Source: Halolamina sediminis (lineage in GTDB: Archaea > Halobacteriota > Halobacteria > Halobacteriales > Haloferacaceae). From it: a stretch of 64,000 nucleotides of DNA. Under the pieces are notes generated by a model. That model saw only the letters and a list, made by a program, of their open reading frames with translations. It made no database searches and was not told where the DNA came from. A program made the translations under genes and the position numbers. Where the stretch lies: NCBI RefSeq assembly GCF_001282785.1, contig NZ_CVUA01000001.1, positions 1,984,001-2,048,000 on the forward strand. Direction: 5' to 3'. Shown piece after piece: positions 41,023 through 50,116 of this stretch (positions within the stretch are counted from its first letter, which is position 1; each line of letters opens with the position of its first letter).

Positions 41023-44000
41023 ATGACGGACACCGGCAGTGACGACGGATCAGTGGTCCCGGAGCCAGTCACAGACGGCGGCGGACCGTCGCCGCCGACA
41101 GACGCGACCGACGGCGGCGACCCTGGCGCCGGCGAGGGTCGGACGATTCTCCTGATCGGCTCCGGCCCGATCCAGATTGGACAGGCCGCGGAGTTCGACT
41201 ACTCCGGCGCGCAGGCCTGCCGGGCGCTGCAGGAGGAGGGCGCCGAAGTGGTGCTCGTCAACTCCAACCCGGCGACGATCATGACCGACCCCGAGACCGC
41301 CGACCGAGTGTACGTCGAACCCATTACCCCCGAGGCAATCGCGGAGGTGATCCGGAAGGAACAGCCCGACGGCGTCATCGCCGGCATCGGCGGGCAGACC
41401 GGGCTGAACGTCACCGCCGAACTCGCCGAACTGGGCGTCCTCGAAGAGCACGACGTGGAGATCATGGGCACGCCGCTCGATACGATCTACGCGACCGAGG
41501 ATCGCGACCTGTTCCGCCAGCGCATGGAGGAGCTCGGGCAGCCGGTGCCCGCGTCGACGACCATCAGCCTCGACGACGACGAGTCCGCGACGGAGATGAG
41601 CGAAGCGGCGCTCAAAGAGCGCGTCGAGGCCGGCGTCGAGGCGGTCGGCGGCCTCCCCGTGATCGCCCGCACCACGTACACGCTGGGCGGCTCCGGCTCC
41701 GGCGTCGTCCACGAGATGGACGAACTGCTCGAACGCACGCGCAAAGGGCTCAGGCTCTCGCGCAACGACGAGGTGCTGCTGACCGAGTCCATCTCGGGCT
41801 GGGTCGAACTGGAGTACGAGGTGATGCGCGACGCCGGCGACTCCTGCATCATCATCTGCAACATGGAGAACCTCGACCCGATGGGGATCCACACCGGCGA
41901 GTCCACGGTCGTGACGCCCTCGCAGGTGATCCCCGACGACGGCCACCAGGAGATGCGCGACGCGGCGCTCGAGGTGATCCGCGACCTCGGGATTCAGGGC
42001 GGCTGTAACATCCAGTTCGCGTGGCGCGACGACGGCACTCCCGGCGGCGAGTACCGAGTCGTCGAAGTGAATCCCCGCGTCTCCCGCTCCTCGGCGCTGG
42101 CGTCGAAGGCGACGGGCTACCCGATCGCCCGCGTGACCGCGAAGGTCGCGCTCGGCAAGCGCCTCCACGAGATCGACAACGAGATCACCGGCGAGACGAC
42201 CGCGGCGTTCGAGCCCGCGATCGACTACGTGGTGACGAAGGTGCCCCGCTGGCCGATCGATAAGTTCCCCGAGACCGACTTCACGCTCTCGACGGCGATG
42301 AAGTCGACCGGCGAGGCGATGTCGATCGGGCGGACGTTCGAGGAGTCGCTGCTGAAGGCGCTCAGAAGCTCCGAGTACGACCCCGCGGTGGAGTTCGACG
42401 CGCTGGACGACGAGGAGCTTCGCGAGGGCTACCTCGAACGCCCGAGCCCGGACCGTCCGTACGCGATGTTCGAGGCGTTCGAGCGCGGCTTCACCGTCGA
42501 GGAGGTCGTCGAGGCCACGGGCATCTACGAGTGGTACGTCGAGCGCTTCGCCCGCATCGTCGACGCGAGTCAGGCGGTCGTCGACGGCGAGTTCACGCCC
42601 GCGGCGGTCGCCGGCTTCACGAACGCGGAGATCTCCGCGCTCGCGGGCAACGTGTTCGAGGACAGCAGTCTGACGTGGCTGCCCGAGACCCGCGGCGCGT
42701 GGCGGGAGGCCGCCGAGCCCGCAGCCGCGGGCGCCGCAGACAGCGAGAGCCTCCCCGTCTCCCCGGAACGTGCCGGCGTCGGTGAAGTAGAGGCGACCGT
42801 GCCGGGCCGCACGTACAAGCAGGTCGACACCTGCGCGGGCGAGTTCGCGGCGTCGACGCCGTACTACTACTCCTCGCGCAAACCCCCATCCTTCACCGGC
42901 CCGTTCGAGGGCGACGCGGCTGCGGGCGAACTGCAGGTCGACCGCGACGCCGAGAGCGTCGTCGTGGTCGGCGGCGGCCCGATCCGTATCGGACAGGGCG
43001 TGGAGTTCGACTACTGCGCGGTCCACGCGGTCCGCGCGCTCTCGGAACTGGGGATCGACGCCCACGTGCTCAACAACAACCCCGAGACGGTGTCGACGGA
43101 CTACGACACCTCCGACGGGCTGTTCTTCGAGCCGATCACCGCCGAGGAGGTCGCCGACGCCGTCGAGGCCACCAACGCCGACGGCGTGATGGTCCAGTTC
43201 GGCGGGCAGACCTCCGTCGACGTGGGGGAACCGCTACAGGACGAGCTCGACCGCCGCGGGCTGGACTGTGAGATCCTCGGCACCGGCGTCGACGCGATGG
43301 ACCTCGCGGAGGACCGCGACCGCTTCAACCGCCTGATGGCCGAGCGCGGCATCGAACAGCCCGCCGGCGGCTCCGCGACGAGCGAAGCCGAGGCGCTCGA
43401 CCTCGCACACGACGTTGGTTACCCGGTGCTCGTGCGCCCCTCCTACGTGCTCGGCGGGCGCGCGATGGAGATCGTCCACAGCGACGAGGAACTCCAGGAG
43501 TACGTCGAGGAGGCGGTCCGCGTCTCCCCGGAGAAGCCGATCCTGATCGACTCGTTCCTCGAGGACGCGGTCGAGCTCGACGTCGACGCCGTGAGCGACG
43601 GTGAGGACGTGCTGATCGGCGGCGTGATGGAACACGTCGAGAGCGCGGGCGTCCACTCCGGCGACTCCGCCTGCGTGATCCCGCCGCGCTCGCTCGACGA
43701 CGAGACGCTGGGGCGCGTCCGCGAGGTCGTCGAGGAAATCGCCGAGGCGCTCTCGACGGTCGGCCTGCTGAACGTCCAGCTTGCGGTGCAGGAAGACGAC
43801 GAGGGGGCGACCGTCTACGTGCTGGAAGCGAACCCCCGCTCCTCGCGCACCGTCCCGTTCGTCTCGAAAGCGACGGGCGTGCCGATCGCGAAGCTCGCGG
43901 CCCGCGCGATGGCCGGCGAGTCGCTGGCGGAGATGGACGTCGCCGAGCAGATCCCCGAGCAGCCGAGCGTGAAGGAGGTCGTGCTGCCGTTCGACCGCCT

Positions 44001-44436
44001 CCCGAACTCGGACCCACGCCTCGGGCCGGAGATGAAGTCCACGGGCGAGGTGATGGGCACCGCCGGGAGCTTCGGCGCGGCCTACGGGAAGGCCCAGATC
44101 GCCGCCGACAACGAGATCCCCGAGTCCGGCACGCTCGCGGTCGACGGCGACTGGCCCGCCGACGTGGTCGACGCGTTCGCCGACCACCTCGAACTGGCCG
44201 AGCCGGACGACCTCGAAGGCGCGCTGATGGCCGACGAGATCGACTTCCTGCTGTCGACGGAGCGTGACAGCCTCAGAACCGCCGTCGAGGAGGAGATCCC
44301 CTACCTCTCGACGACGGTGTCGGCCCACGCGGCGCTCGAAGCGCTCGAGGTTGCCGCGGCGACCGACGAGTCGCTGGCCGGCGTCGACGTGGCTGCGCTG
44401 TCGGACCGCCCGACGCGCGAGGAGAACTGGGGCTGA
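41023..44436 (+). CDS. carB: Carbamoyl-phosphate synthase large subunit
   Basis: 1137 residues with two homologous ATP-grasp halves. GRTILLIGSGPIQIGQAAEFDYSG near 39 and VVVVGGGPIRIGQGVEFDYCA near 645 start each half. NPATIMTDPETADRVY, TTYTLGGSGSGV and RPSYVLGGRAMEI lie at the nucleotide sites. A C-terminal MGS-like domain includes LSTERDSLRT. The enzyme makes carbamoyl phosphate for pyrimidines and arginine. A 38-residue Gly/Pro/Asp-rich N-terminal extension is haloarchaeal. The small subunit carA is not adjacent. Length is slightly above the usual 1070. Confidence 0.97.
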   Translation: MTDTGSDDGSVVPEPVTDGGGPSPPTDATDGGDPGAGEGRTILLIGSGPIQIGQAAEFDYSGAQACRALQEEGAEVVLVNSNPATIMTDPETADRVYVEPITPEAIAEVIRKEQPDGVIAGIGGQTGLNVTAELAELGVLEEHDVEIMGTPLDTIYATEDRDLFRQRMEELGQPVPASTTISLDDDESATEMSEAALKERVEAGVEAVGGLPVIARTTYTLGGSGSGVVHEMDELLERTRKGLRLSRNDEVLLTESISGWVELEYEVMRDAGDSCIIICNMENLDPMGIHTGESTVVTPSQVIPDDGHQEMRDAALEVIRDLGIQGGCNIQFAWRDDGTPGGEYRVVEVNPRVSRSSALASKATGYPIARVTAKVALGKRLHEIDNEITGETTAAFEPAIDYVVTKVPRWPIDKFPETDFTLSTAMKSTGEAMSIGRTFEESLLKALRSSEYDPAVEFDALDDEELREGYLERPSPDRPYAMFEAFERGFTVEEVVEATGIYEWYVERFARIVDASQAVVDGEFTPAAVAGFTNAEISALAGNVFEDSSLTWLPETRGAWREAAEPAAAGAADSESLPVSPERAGVGEVEATVPGRTYKQVDTCAGEFAASTPYYYSSRKPPSFTGPFEGDAAAGELQVDRDAESVVVVGGGPIRIGQGVEFDYCAVHAVRALSELGIDAHVLNNNPETVSTDYDTSDGLFFEPITAEEVADAVEATNADGVMVQFGGQTSVDVGEPLQDELDRRGLDCEILGTGVDAMDLAEDRDRFNRLMAERGIEQPAGGSATSEAEALDLAHDVGYPVLVRPSYVLGGRAMEIVHSDEELQEYVEEAVRVSPEKPILIDSFLEDAVELDVDAVSDGEDVLIGGVMEHVESAGVHSGDSACVIPPRSLDDETLGRVREVVEEIAEALSTVGLLNVQLAVQEDDEGATVYVLEANPRSSRTVPFVSKATGVPIAKLAARAMAGESLAEMDVAEQIPEQPSVKEVVLPFDRLPNSDPRLGPEMKSTGEVMGTAGSFGAAYGKAQIAADNEIPESGTLAVDGDWPADVVDAFADHLELAEPDDLEGALMADEIDFLLSTERDSLRTAVEEEIPYLSTTVSAHAALEALEVAAATDESLAGVDVAALSDRPTREENWG

Positions 44437-44496
44437 CCGCCTCGGCCTCGTCGCTCGCTCGTTTTCCGGGACACGATACGCGAACAGCGCGGCGAC

Positions 44497-45318
44497 CTAC
44501 TCCAGCTTGTTCAGCGCCTCGAAGAACTCCACGTCGGGGCCGGCGATCCGGACCGGCGTGTCGGCGGTCCGGATCGTCACCGTCGCCGGCGGCTCCAGGC
44601 TCCGGGTCACTCGGCCGTCGACGACGACGTGGGCCTCCGGCGCCCCCGTGAGCCGGACCGTGATCTCGCTGTCGAGCCCGACCGCAAGCGGCGGCATCCC
44701 CGCCTCGGCGCACATCTCGTTGAGCACGATCGCGTCGACGTCGGGGTGGATCAGCGACCCGCCTTCCGAAAGGTTGTACGCGGTCGATCCCGTCGGCGTC
44801 GCGGCGAGCACGCCGTCGGCCCGGCCCGAGGAGAACAGCGAGCCGTCGACCCTGGTCTCGAGCCCGATCCCGCCGGCGCGACCGCGCTGTGGCCCCTGCA
44901 GGACGATCTCGTTGACCGCCGCTGGGCTCTCCCAGTCCTCACCAGTGGCGACGAGTCGGGGCGCCTCACGGACGGAGAGCTCGCCGCTTTCGAGCGCCTC
45001 GACCTCCCGCATCACTTCCTGGACTGCCTCCTCCGGGCCGACCGCGTTCAGGAAGCCGACTTCGCCGAGGTTCACGCCGAGGACCGGCGTCCCGCCGACG
45101 CCGCAGGCGGCGAACAGGAACGTCCCGTCGCCGCCGATCGTGACGACGAGGTCACACGCGTCCATCGCGTCGACGGGGTGGCCGGACTCGTCGTGTGCCC
45201 CCGCCGTGGCCTCGTCGAGCCACACCTCGACGTCGGCCTCCCGGAGCCGATCCCGGATATCCGCGGCCAGGAACGACGCCCGCCTGTTGCCCCGATTCGC
45301 GACGATACCGACCAACAT
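44497..45318 (-). CDS. nadK: NAD kinase
   Basis: 273 residues. The GGDG motif appears in VVTIGGDGTFLFAA near 58. LGVNLGEVGFLNAV, the NEIVLQ segment, and TPTGSTAYNLSEGGSLIHP follow, matching archaeal NAD kinases that phosphorylate NAD with ATP or polyphosphate. The ATG at 45318 gives the family start MLVGIVANRGN. The frame to 45393 adds an unlike basic segment. It is divergent from the KaiC-like gene. Confidence 0.93.
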   Translation of the reverse strand: MLVGIVANRGNRRASFLAADIRDRLREADVEVWLDEATAGAHDESGHPVDAMDACDLVVTIGGDGTFLFAACGVGGTPVLGVNLGEVGFLNAVGPEEAVQEVMREVEALESGELSVREAPRLVATGEDWESPAAVNEIVLQGPQRGRAGGIGLETRVDGSLFSSGRADGVLAATPTGSTAYNLSEGGSLIHPDVDAIVLNEMCAEAGMPPLAVGLDSEITVRLTGAPEAHVVVDGRVTRSLEPPATVTIRTADTPVRIAGPDVEFFEALNKLE

Positions 45319-45406
45319 GGCTCGCGCTTCCCACCCCGCCGGCAAAAACGCGCGGATACACGCTACACGGACAACCTTCATTTGCGGGCGCAACGGAGGG
45401 TCGATA

Positions 45407-45445
45407 ATGAGTGACCGCCCCGCGGAGGTGAGCGCGCCCCCATGA
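45407..45445 (+). CDS. Candidate 12-residue upstream ORF
   Basis: ATG 45407 to TGA 45445 encodes MSDRPAEVSAPP. The stop overlaps the KaiC-like start (ATGA), so translation of this leader would end exactly where the main gene begins. It could couple or regulate KaiC-like expression, or be chance. Confidence 0.35.
   Translation: MSDRPAEVSAPP
45424..45431 (+). promoter_or_regulatory. Strong Shine-Dalgarno sequence for the KaiC-like gene
   Basis: GGAGGTGA lies 10 nt before ATG 45442 and matches the 3' end of 16S rRNA fully. Most starts in this window look leaderless, so this leadered, SD-dependent start is an exception and supports the choice of 45442. Confidence 0.65.
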
Positions 45446-46686
45446 GCGACGAGGAGGAGGAAGACTGGTTCGAGCGCGCGATGCGCGAGGCCGACGAGGA
45501 GGAGCGTGCGGGCGCGGACGAGGAGTCACCCGCGGCAGAGGAGTCCGCCGACGACGGGGAGGATTCGTTCGGCGGCGAGGCTGAGAACTCCTTCGACAGC
45601 GAGGCTGAGGACGGGGAGGATTCGTTCGGCGGCGAGGCTGAGGACGGGGAGGACTCCTTCGGCGAACCGGTCGCCGATGAGTCGCCGGAGCGTCCAGAGT
45701 CGGATCAGTTCGGCGGGTCCGGCGCGGACTCGTTCGACGAGGGCGGGGAGGAGACCGATCCCTTCGGCGGTGTCGCCGGCGACGAGGCCGAGTCCGAGGA
45801 GGACCCGTTCGGCGACGCCCCCGAGTTCGGCGAGGGCGGGGGCGGCCGCGATGCGATCGGCGACGAGGGTGGCGCGGACGAGTTCGGCGGTGGCGGCGGG
45901 TTCGGCGCCGGTGGTGGTGGCTTCGGTGGTGGCGCCGAGGGGTTCGGTGGCGAGGGGGAGTCGTTCGACGAGGCGGAGCTGGACTCGGACATCGACCGGA
46001 TCGACGTGGGGATCGAGGGGCTGGACGAGATGATCCTCGGCGGCGTCCCCACGCGATCGCTGATGGTCGCGATCGGTTCCGCGGGGACCGGGAAGACCAC
46101 GTTCGGCCTCCAGTTTCTCACGGAGACGCTCGAGGACGACGGGCGGGCGATCTACATCACGCTGGAGGAGTCCCGCGAGGCGATCCTCTCGACCGCCGAG
46201 GAGAAGGGCTGGCCGTTCCGGAAGTGGCGCGACGAGGGCCGGCTGGCGATCGTCGCGATGGACCCCATCGAGATGGCGAACTCGCTGTCGTCGATCCGGA
46301 ACGACATCTCGCGGCTGGTCGAGGAGTTCAACGCCGACCGGCTGGTGCTCGACTCGGTGTCGCTGCTGGAGATGATGTACGACCACCCCGCCGACCGGCG
46401 GTCCGAGGTGTTCGACTTCGCGCGCTCGCTCAAGCGGGCGGGCGTGACGACGATGCTGACCTCCGAGGCCGACAGCGACGACGCCTACACCTCGCGGTAC
46501 GGGATCATCGAATACCTCGTGGACGCGGTGTTCATCCTCCAGTACGTCCGTCCGTCGGACTTCCGAGAGACCAGACTGGCGGTGGAGATCCAGAAGATCC
46601 GGGACGCGAACCACTCCCGCGAGACGAAGCCGTACGAGATCACCAACGAGGGGATCTCGGTGTACCGGCAGGCGAACATCTTCTGA
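45442..46686 (+). CDS. KaiC/RAD55-like ATPase with long acidic Gly-rich N-terminus
   Basis: 414 residues. Residues 1-180 are low complexity, with repeated EDSFGGEAE units, then a Gly-Phe-rich stretch (EFGGGGGFGAGGGGFGGG). Residues 185-414 form a single RecA-fold KaiC domain: GIEGLDEMILGGVP, Walker A GSAGTGKTT, YITLEESREAI, Walker B-like ADRLVLDSVSLLE, and a terminal ISVYRQANIF. Such proteins act in signal transduction, and ArlH relatives work in archaellum regulation, but no archaellum genes are nearby. The Gly/Phe/Asp-rich region could support phase separation or multivalent binding; this is inference. Confidence 0.85.
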   Translation: MSDEEEEDWFERAMREADEEERAGADEESPAAEESADDGEDSFGGEAENSFDSEAEDGEDSFGGEAEDGEDSFGEPVADESPERPESDQFGGSGADSFDEGGEETDPFGGVAGDEAESEEDPFGDAPEFGEGGGGRDAIGDEGGADEFGGGGGFGAGGGGFGGGAEGFGGEGESFDEAELDSDIDRIDVGIEGLDEMILGGVPTRSLMVAIGSAGTGKTTFGLQFLTETLEDDGRAIYITLEESREAILSTAEEKGWPFRKWRDEGRLAIVAMDPIEMANSLSSIRNDISRLVEEFNADRLVLDSVSLLEMMYDHPADRRSEVFDFARSLKRAGVTTMLTSEADSDDAYTSRYGIIEYLVDAVFILQYVRPSDFRETRLAVEIQKIRDANHSRETKPYEITNEGISVYRQANIF

Positions 46687-46690
46687 AACT

Positions 46691-46758
46691 CCGCCGCGGC
46701 GACGAGCAGCCGCGGCGGTGTGAAACCCCATCGCGGCGACGAGCAGCCGCGGCGGTGT
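46691..46758 (+). repeat. Duplicated hairpin after the KaiC-like gene
   Basis: A 27-nt sequence starting CGCGGCGACGAGCAGCCGCG occurs at 46695-46721 and 46732-46758 (37-nt period). The first copy forms a perfect 10-bp stem CCGCCGCGGC/GCCGCGGCGG around an 8-nt loop; the second stem is shorter by loss of outer pairs. Being 5 nt after the stop, it may act in 3'-end formation. Confidence 0.65.
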
Positions 46759-46807
46759 CCCGCCCAGCGGTCGTCGGAGTAAAGACCTCCCGCCGTGAGG
46801 ACGACGT

Positions 46808-47242
46808 ATGACCGGTATCGTGCGGAGGCTCCTCCGCCGGCTGTTCAACCGCGAGTTCCAGCCGGCCGACGTGGCCCAGCAGGTCGTCGGGGGGTTCCTG
46901 CTCGCCGGGCCGTTCGTCGTCACCGAGGAGGTCTGGGTGCTCGCGGGGTTCATGAACCCGGCCCAGTGGGTGACGGTAGTCGGGATCGTGGTCGCGATCG
47001 GCTGGGGGGCGCTCTACCGCGCCGATAGCGGCCGCGACGCCGACGACGAGACGGAGGTCGCAGGGATCCCCTACCGGTTCCTGACGCTGATGCTCGTCTC
47101 CTTCGGCTCGGTGCTCGTGCTGGCGTTCAGCTTCGCCGCACCGGAGGCGTTCGACGCCGACGCCTACCAGACCGCGAAGGCGGTGAGCATCGGCGCCGTC
47201 TTCGCGGTGGTCGGGGCCGCGACCGCCGACAGCGTGTTTTAG
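46808..47242 (+). CDS. DUF2391 family membrane protein
   Basis: 144 residues with a basic amphipathic N-terminus (RRLLRRLFNREF) and four membrane helices, including VVGGFLLAGPFVVTEEVWVLA and SIGAVFAVVGAATADSVF. It matches DUF2391, a putative integral membrane family of unknown role. Its stop (47240-47242) is immediately followed by the second 72-nt hairpin locus, mirroring the layout at 35.48 kb. Confidence 0.8.
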   Translation: MTGIVRRLLRRLFNREFQPADVAQQVVGGFLLAGPFVVTEEVWVLAGFMNPAQWVTVVGIVVAIGWGALYRADSGRDADDETEVAGIPYRFLTLMLVSFGSVLVLAFSFAAPEAFDADAYQTAKAVSIGAVFAVVGAATADSVF

Positions 47243-47243
47243 C

Positions 47244-47390
47244 CGTCGACGGCGCGTGACCTGCTGCGAGCTTCGGCTCGCAGCCACGGAGCTCGATGCC
47301 GTCGACGTGTGACGACCAATACGGCGAGCGCCCTGCTGGGCCCTCCGTTCCCCAGCCACGAAGCTCGATATCCCCGTCGCCCTCCCGCCG
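47244..47390 (+). repeat. Second 72-nt hairpin locus (two units)
   Basis: ACGGCG occurs at 47249 and 47321, again 72 nt apart. Unit 1 has a perfect outer stem CGTCGACGGC (47244-47253) with GCCGTCGACG (47298-47307), and a perfect inner stem GCTGCGAGC/GCTCGCAGC around loop TTCG. The outer stem differs from that at 35.49 kb but keeps pairing. Unit 2 keeps the inner CTGGG/CCCAG pairing and a CTCCGT segment but has lost the outer 3' arm. No gene lies between it and 47449. Confidence 0.8.
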
Positions 47391-47448
47391 ACGCTTGCCC
47401 CCACCGACGACGGAGTTAAATCCCCGTCACGACTACCAATCGGCAACA

Positions 47449-47925
47449 GTGAGCGCGACGGTCGAGACGCGCCGGGACCCCCGGGGGGACGGCACCCACG
47501 AGTCCGAGGCGTGGCAACTAAAAGAGCGGATCCGCCGGACTGAGGGCGTGTTGAAGCAGCGCCGCAGCTTCTTCAGGGACGCCTATCGCCGTGCCGACTG
47601 CCGCCTGATCTTCGTCGACGGGGAGCTCGCCGGCTTCGTCTCGGCCCGCCGCGACGGCTACATCCTCTTCCTCGCCGTCTCGCCGGACCACCGCGGCGAG
47701 GGGTTCGGGCAGCGCCTCGTCGCCGACGTGGCCCGCGACCACGACTCGGTGACCTGCCACGCCCGTGCGACCAACGAGGACGCGCTCTCCTTTTACCGCC
47801 ACATCGGCTTCGAGGTGGTGCGCCGCATCGAGAGCTACTACGAGGACGGCGGCGACGCCTACTACCTCAAACTCGGCGAGGAACGGACAATCTCGGAGAA
47901 GCTCTCGGAGTTCGTTCGCCGATAA
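47449..47925 (+). CDS. GNAT family N-acetyltransferase
   Basis: 158 residues. The acetyl-CoA loop appears in LFLAVSPDHRGEGFGQRLV, matching the Q/RxxGxG/A motif. ALSFYRHIGFEVVRRIESYY is the usual RimI-like C-terminus. The start is GTG 47449, with TTAAATCC at 47415 about 30 nt upstream; the earlier frame runs through the hairpin repeat. The substrate, perhaps protein N-termini, is not shown. Confidence 0.85.
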   Translation: MSATVETRRDPRGDGTHESEAWQLKERIRRTEGVLKQRRSFFRDAYRRADCRLIFVDGELAGFVSARRDGYILFLAVSPDHRGEGFGQRLVADVARDHDSVTCHARATNEDALSFYRHIGFEVVRRIESYYEDGGDAYYLKLGEERTISEKLSEFVRR

Positions 47926-47942
47926 CCGACCTTTCTACTCGA

Positions 47943-48098
47943 CCTTTTGCTGCGAGCCCCGGAGGGCCCTTGCAAAAGCTCGACCAAAAGCCTGCGAGCC
48001 TCCCGTTGGTCGGCTCTTGGCCCACTCACTCGCTCCGAGAGAGCGAAGCTCTCTCGTGCTCCCGCTCACTTCGTTCGCGGGAACTTCGCTCGTTCGTG
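47943..48098. terminator. Three hairpins between convergent genes
   Basis: CTTTTGC/GCAAAAG (47944-47950 with 47972-47978), CGAGAGAGC-GAA-GCTCTCTCG (48036-48056) and CCCGC/GCGGG (48061-48081) lie between convergent genes. The middle stem resembles the GAA-loop hairpin at 34904 and could end transcription from either side. Confidence 0.45.
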
Positions 48099-48099
48099 G

Positions 48100-49269
48100 T
48101 CAGTCCAGCGCGTCCTCGAACGCCTGCTCCAGATCGTCCTTCATGTCGTCGACGTGCTCGACGCCGACGCTCACCCGGATCAGCCCGTCAGTCAACCCCG
48201 CCGCCTCACGCTCCTCCTTGGGAATCGCGGCGTGGGTCATCGTCGCCGGCTGCTCGATCAGGCTCTCGACGCCGCCGAGCGATTCGGCGAGCGTGAACAC
48301 GTCCGTCTCCGAGACGACCGTCCGGGCCTGCTCCAGCGTGCCGTCGAGTTCGAAGCTGAGCATCCCGCCGAAGTCGTCCATCTGTTCCGCCGCGAGCTCG
48401 TGGTCCGGGTGGCTCTCCAGCCCGGGGTAGTAGACGCGGTCGATCGCGTCGTGGTCCTGCAGCCAGTGCGCCAGTTCGCTGGCGTTCTCGCAGTGGCGGT
48501 CCATCCGCACGGGCAGCGTTTTCGTGCCGCGGAGGACGAGGAAGCAGTCGAACGGTGACGGGGTGGCGCCGACGGAGTTCTGATAGAACGCGATGCGGTC
48601 GTCGAGTTCGGCGTCGTCGACGATCAGCGCGCCGCCGACCACGTCGGAGTGGCCGCCGAGGTACTTCGTCAGCGAGTGGGAGACGATGTCCGCGCCGTGT
48701 TCGAGGGGTCGCTGGAGCATCGGCGTCGCGAACGTGTTGTCCACGGCGCTGAGCGCGTCGTACTCGTCGGCGATGTCGGTCAGCGCGTCGATGTCGTTGA
48801 CGTTCAGCAGGGGGTTGGTCGGCGTCTCGACCCAGAGGAGTTCGGTGTTCTCCTGCATCGCGTCGCGGACCGCGTCGTGGTCGGTGGTGTCCACGAAGTC
48901 GAACTCGAGGTCGTAGTCCTCGTACACCTGCGTGAAGATTCGGTGAGTACCGCCGTAGACGTCGTCGCCGGCGACGACGTGGTCGCCGGATTCGAGCAGA
49001 TTGAGGACGGTGTTGATCGACCCCATTCCCGAGGAGAACGCGCGGCCGAACTCCCCGCCCTCCAGCGCGGCGAGGTTCTCCTCCAGGTCCGTCCGCGTTG
49101 GGTTGCCCGTCCGGGAGTACTCGTAGCCGCGGTGGTCGCCGGGCGCGTCCTGCTCGTAGGTGGAGTTGGCGTAGATCGGCGTCATCAGCGCGCCGGTCTC
49201 CGCGTCGGGCTCCTGTCCGGCGTGGATCGCCCGGGTCTCGATGCGTTCGTCGTCGTGCTCGTCGCTCAT
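48100..49269 (-). CDS. Cys/Met metabolism PLP-dependent enzyme (cystathionine gamma-synthase/lyase type)
   Basis: 389 residues of fold-type I trans-sulfuration enzyme. [12 protein letters not shown] at the start, [12 protein letters not shown] (Tyr and Arg of the PLP-phosphate site), the FSSGMGSI segment, [34 protein letters not shown] with the PLP-binding Lys, and IRVSVGVEH are diagnostic. Synthase and lyase activities cannot be separated by eye. The ATG at 49269 gives the normal length; the frame extending to 49671 is antisense to L21e. Confidence 0.92.
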   Translation of the reverse strand: MSDEHDDERIETRAIHAGQEPDAETGALMTPIYANSTYEQDAPGDHRGYEYSRTGNPTRTDLEENLAALEGGEFGRAFSSGMGSINTVLNLLESGDHVVAGDDVYGGTHRIFTQVYEDYDLEFDFVDTTDHDAVRDAMQENTELLWVETPTNPLLNVNDIDALTDIADEYDALSAVDNTFATPMLQRPLEHGADIVSHSLTKYLGGHSDVVGGALIVDDAELDDRIAFYQNSVGATPSPFDCFLVLRGTKTLPVRMDRHCENASELAHWLQDHDAIDRVYYPGLESHPDHELAAEQMDDFGGMLSFELDGTLEQARTVVSETDVFTLAESLGGVESLIEQPATMTHAAIPKEEREAAGLTDGLIRVSVGVEHVDDMKDDLEQAFEDALD

Positions 49270-49398
49270 ACCGGCCACTGGGCCGGCGGGGGCGTCATAG
49301 TTCCGCTTCCGGCGCGGCCAGTGGGGTGTCTCGGCGGCACATCCCGTCCCGAGAACGCATCGTTTATACGCCGACCACCAGTACGCGGGTACAAGACC

Positions 49399-49692
49399 AT
49401 GCCTAGCTCCAACGGGCCCAACACCGGAACCCGGAACAAGCTCTCGAACCACCCCCGCGAGCGCGGCACGTCGCCGCCCCAGCGCGCCATCGCCGAGTTC
49501 GACGAGGGACAGAAGGTCCACCTCGTGCTCGACCCCTCGGTGCAGGACGGGCGCTTCCACGCGCGCTTCAACGGCCACACCGGCGAGGTTCTCGGCCAGC
49601 AGGGCGACGCGTTCAAAGTCCAGATCACCGACGGCGGCAAGGAGAAGACGATCATCGCCGCCGCCGCCCATCTCCGCGCGCAGGAAGAGTAA
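49399..49692 (+). CDS. rpl21e: 50S ribosomal protein L21e
   Basis: 97 residues, normal for archaeal L21e. The start [22 protein letters not shown] and [31 protein letters not shown] are family-specific. It is the first gene of the conserved L21e-RpoF-DUF655-RsmA cluster. The ATG at 49399 follows a GTTTATACG element at 49362. Its TAA overlaps the RpoF ATG by one base (TAATG), so both are translated from one mRNA. Confidence 0.96.
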   Translation: MPSSNGPNTGTRNKLSNHPRERGTSPPQRAIAEFDEGQKVHLVLDPSVQDGRFHARFNGHTGEVLGQQGDAFKVQITDGGKEKTIIAAAAHLRAQEE

Positions 49693-50048
49693 TGACGATC
49701 TTCAAAGAGAAGCTCGACGAGGAGTATCTCACCGCCGCCGAGGTGAAAGAGGAGCTCCAGTCCGTCGAGGAGGAACGCGCGGCCGACGAGGAGCGGGAAC
49801 TCCGCTACGAGCTGGCTCGTGCCATCGAACACGTGAACCGCTTCGCACTGCTCGACGCCGAGGAGTCCCGCGAGCTGGTCGAGCGCCTGCAGGAGCTCGA
49901 GAAGGTCGACGAGGCGACCGCGCACAAGATCGCGGACCTGCTCCCCCGCGACCGCGACGAGCTGCGAACCGTCTACGCACAGGAGCGCTACTCGCTGTCG
50001 GGCGAGGAGCTCGACGAGATCCTCAACGTCGTCGCCGAGTACGCCTGA
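49692..50048 (+). CDS. rpoF: RNA polymerase subunit F (Rpo4)
   Basis: 118 residues. FKEKLDEEYLTAAEVKEELQSVEEERAA and the helical HRDC-like end (DEATAHKIADLLPRDRDELRTVYAQER) match archaeal RpoF. It pairs with RpoE to form the polymerase stalk, which binds nascent RNA and TFE (also encoded here, at 13.9 kb). It is coupled to L21e by a one-base overlap and precedes DUF655 by 68 nt. Confidence 0.95.
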   Translation: MTIFKEKLDEEYLTAAEVKEELQSVEEERAADEERELRYELARAIEHVNRFALLDAEESRELVERLQELEKVDEATAHKIADLLPRDRDELRTVYAQERYSLSGEELDEILNVVAEYA

Positions 50049-50116
50049 CCGCGGGCGCTTTCGACTCGTTCTCACGCCGGGCGACAGTTTATCCGTCGGG
50101 GTGACGTACGCCGGCC

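Noticed and set aside
41050-43065. A 671-codon minus-strand frame
   Set aside because: Antisense to carB, which is complete and highly conserved.
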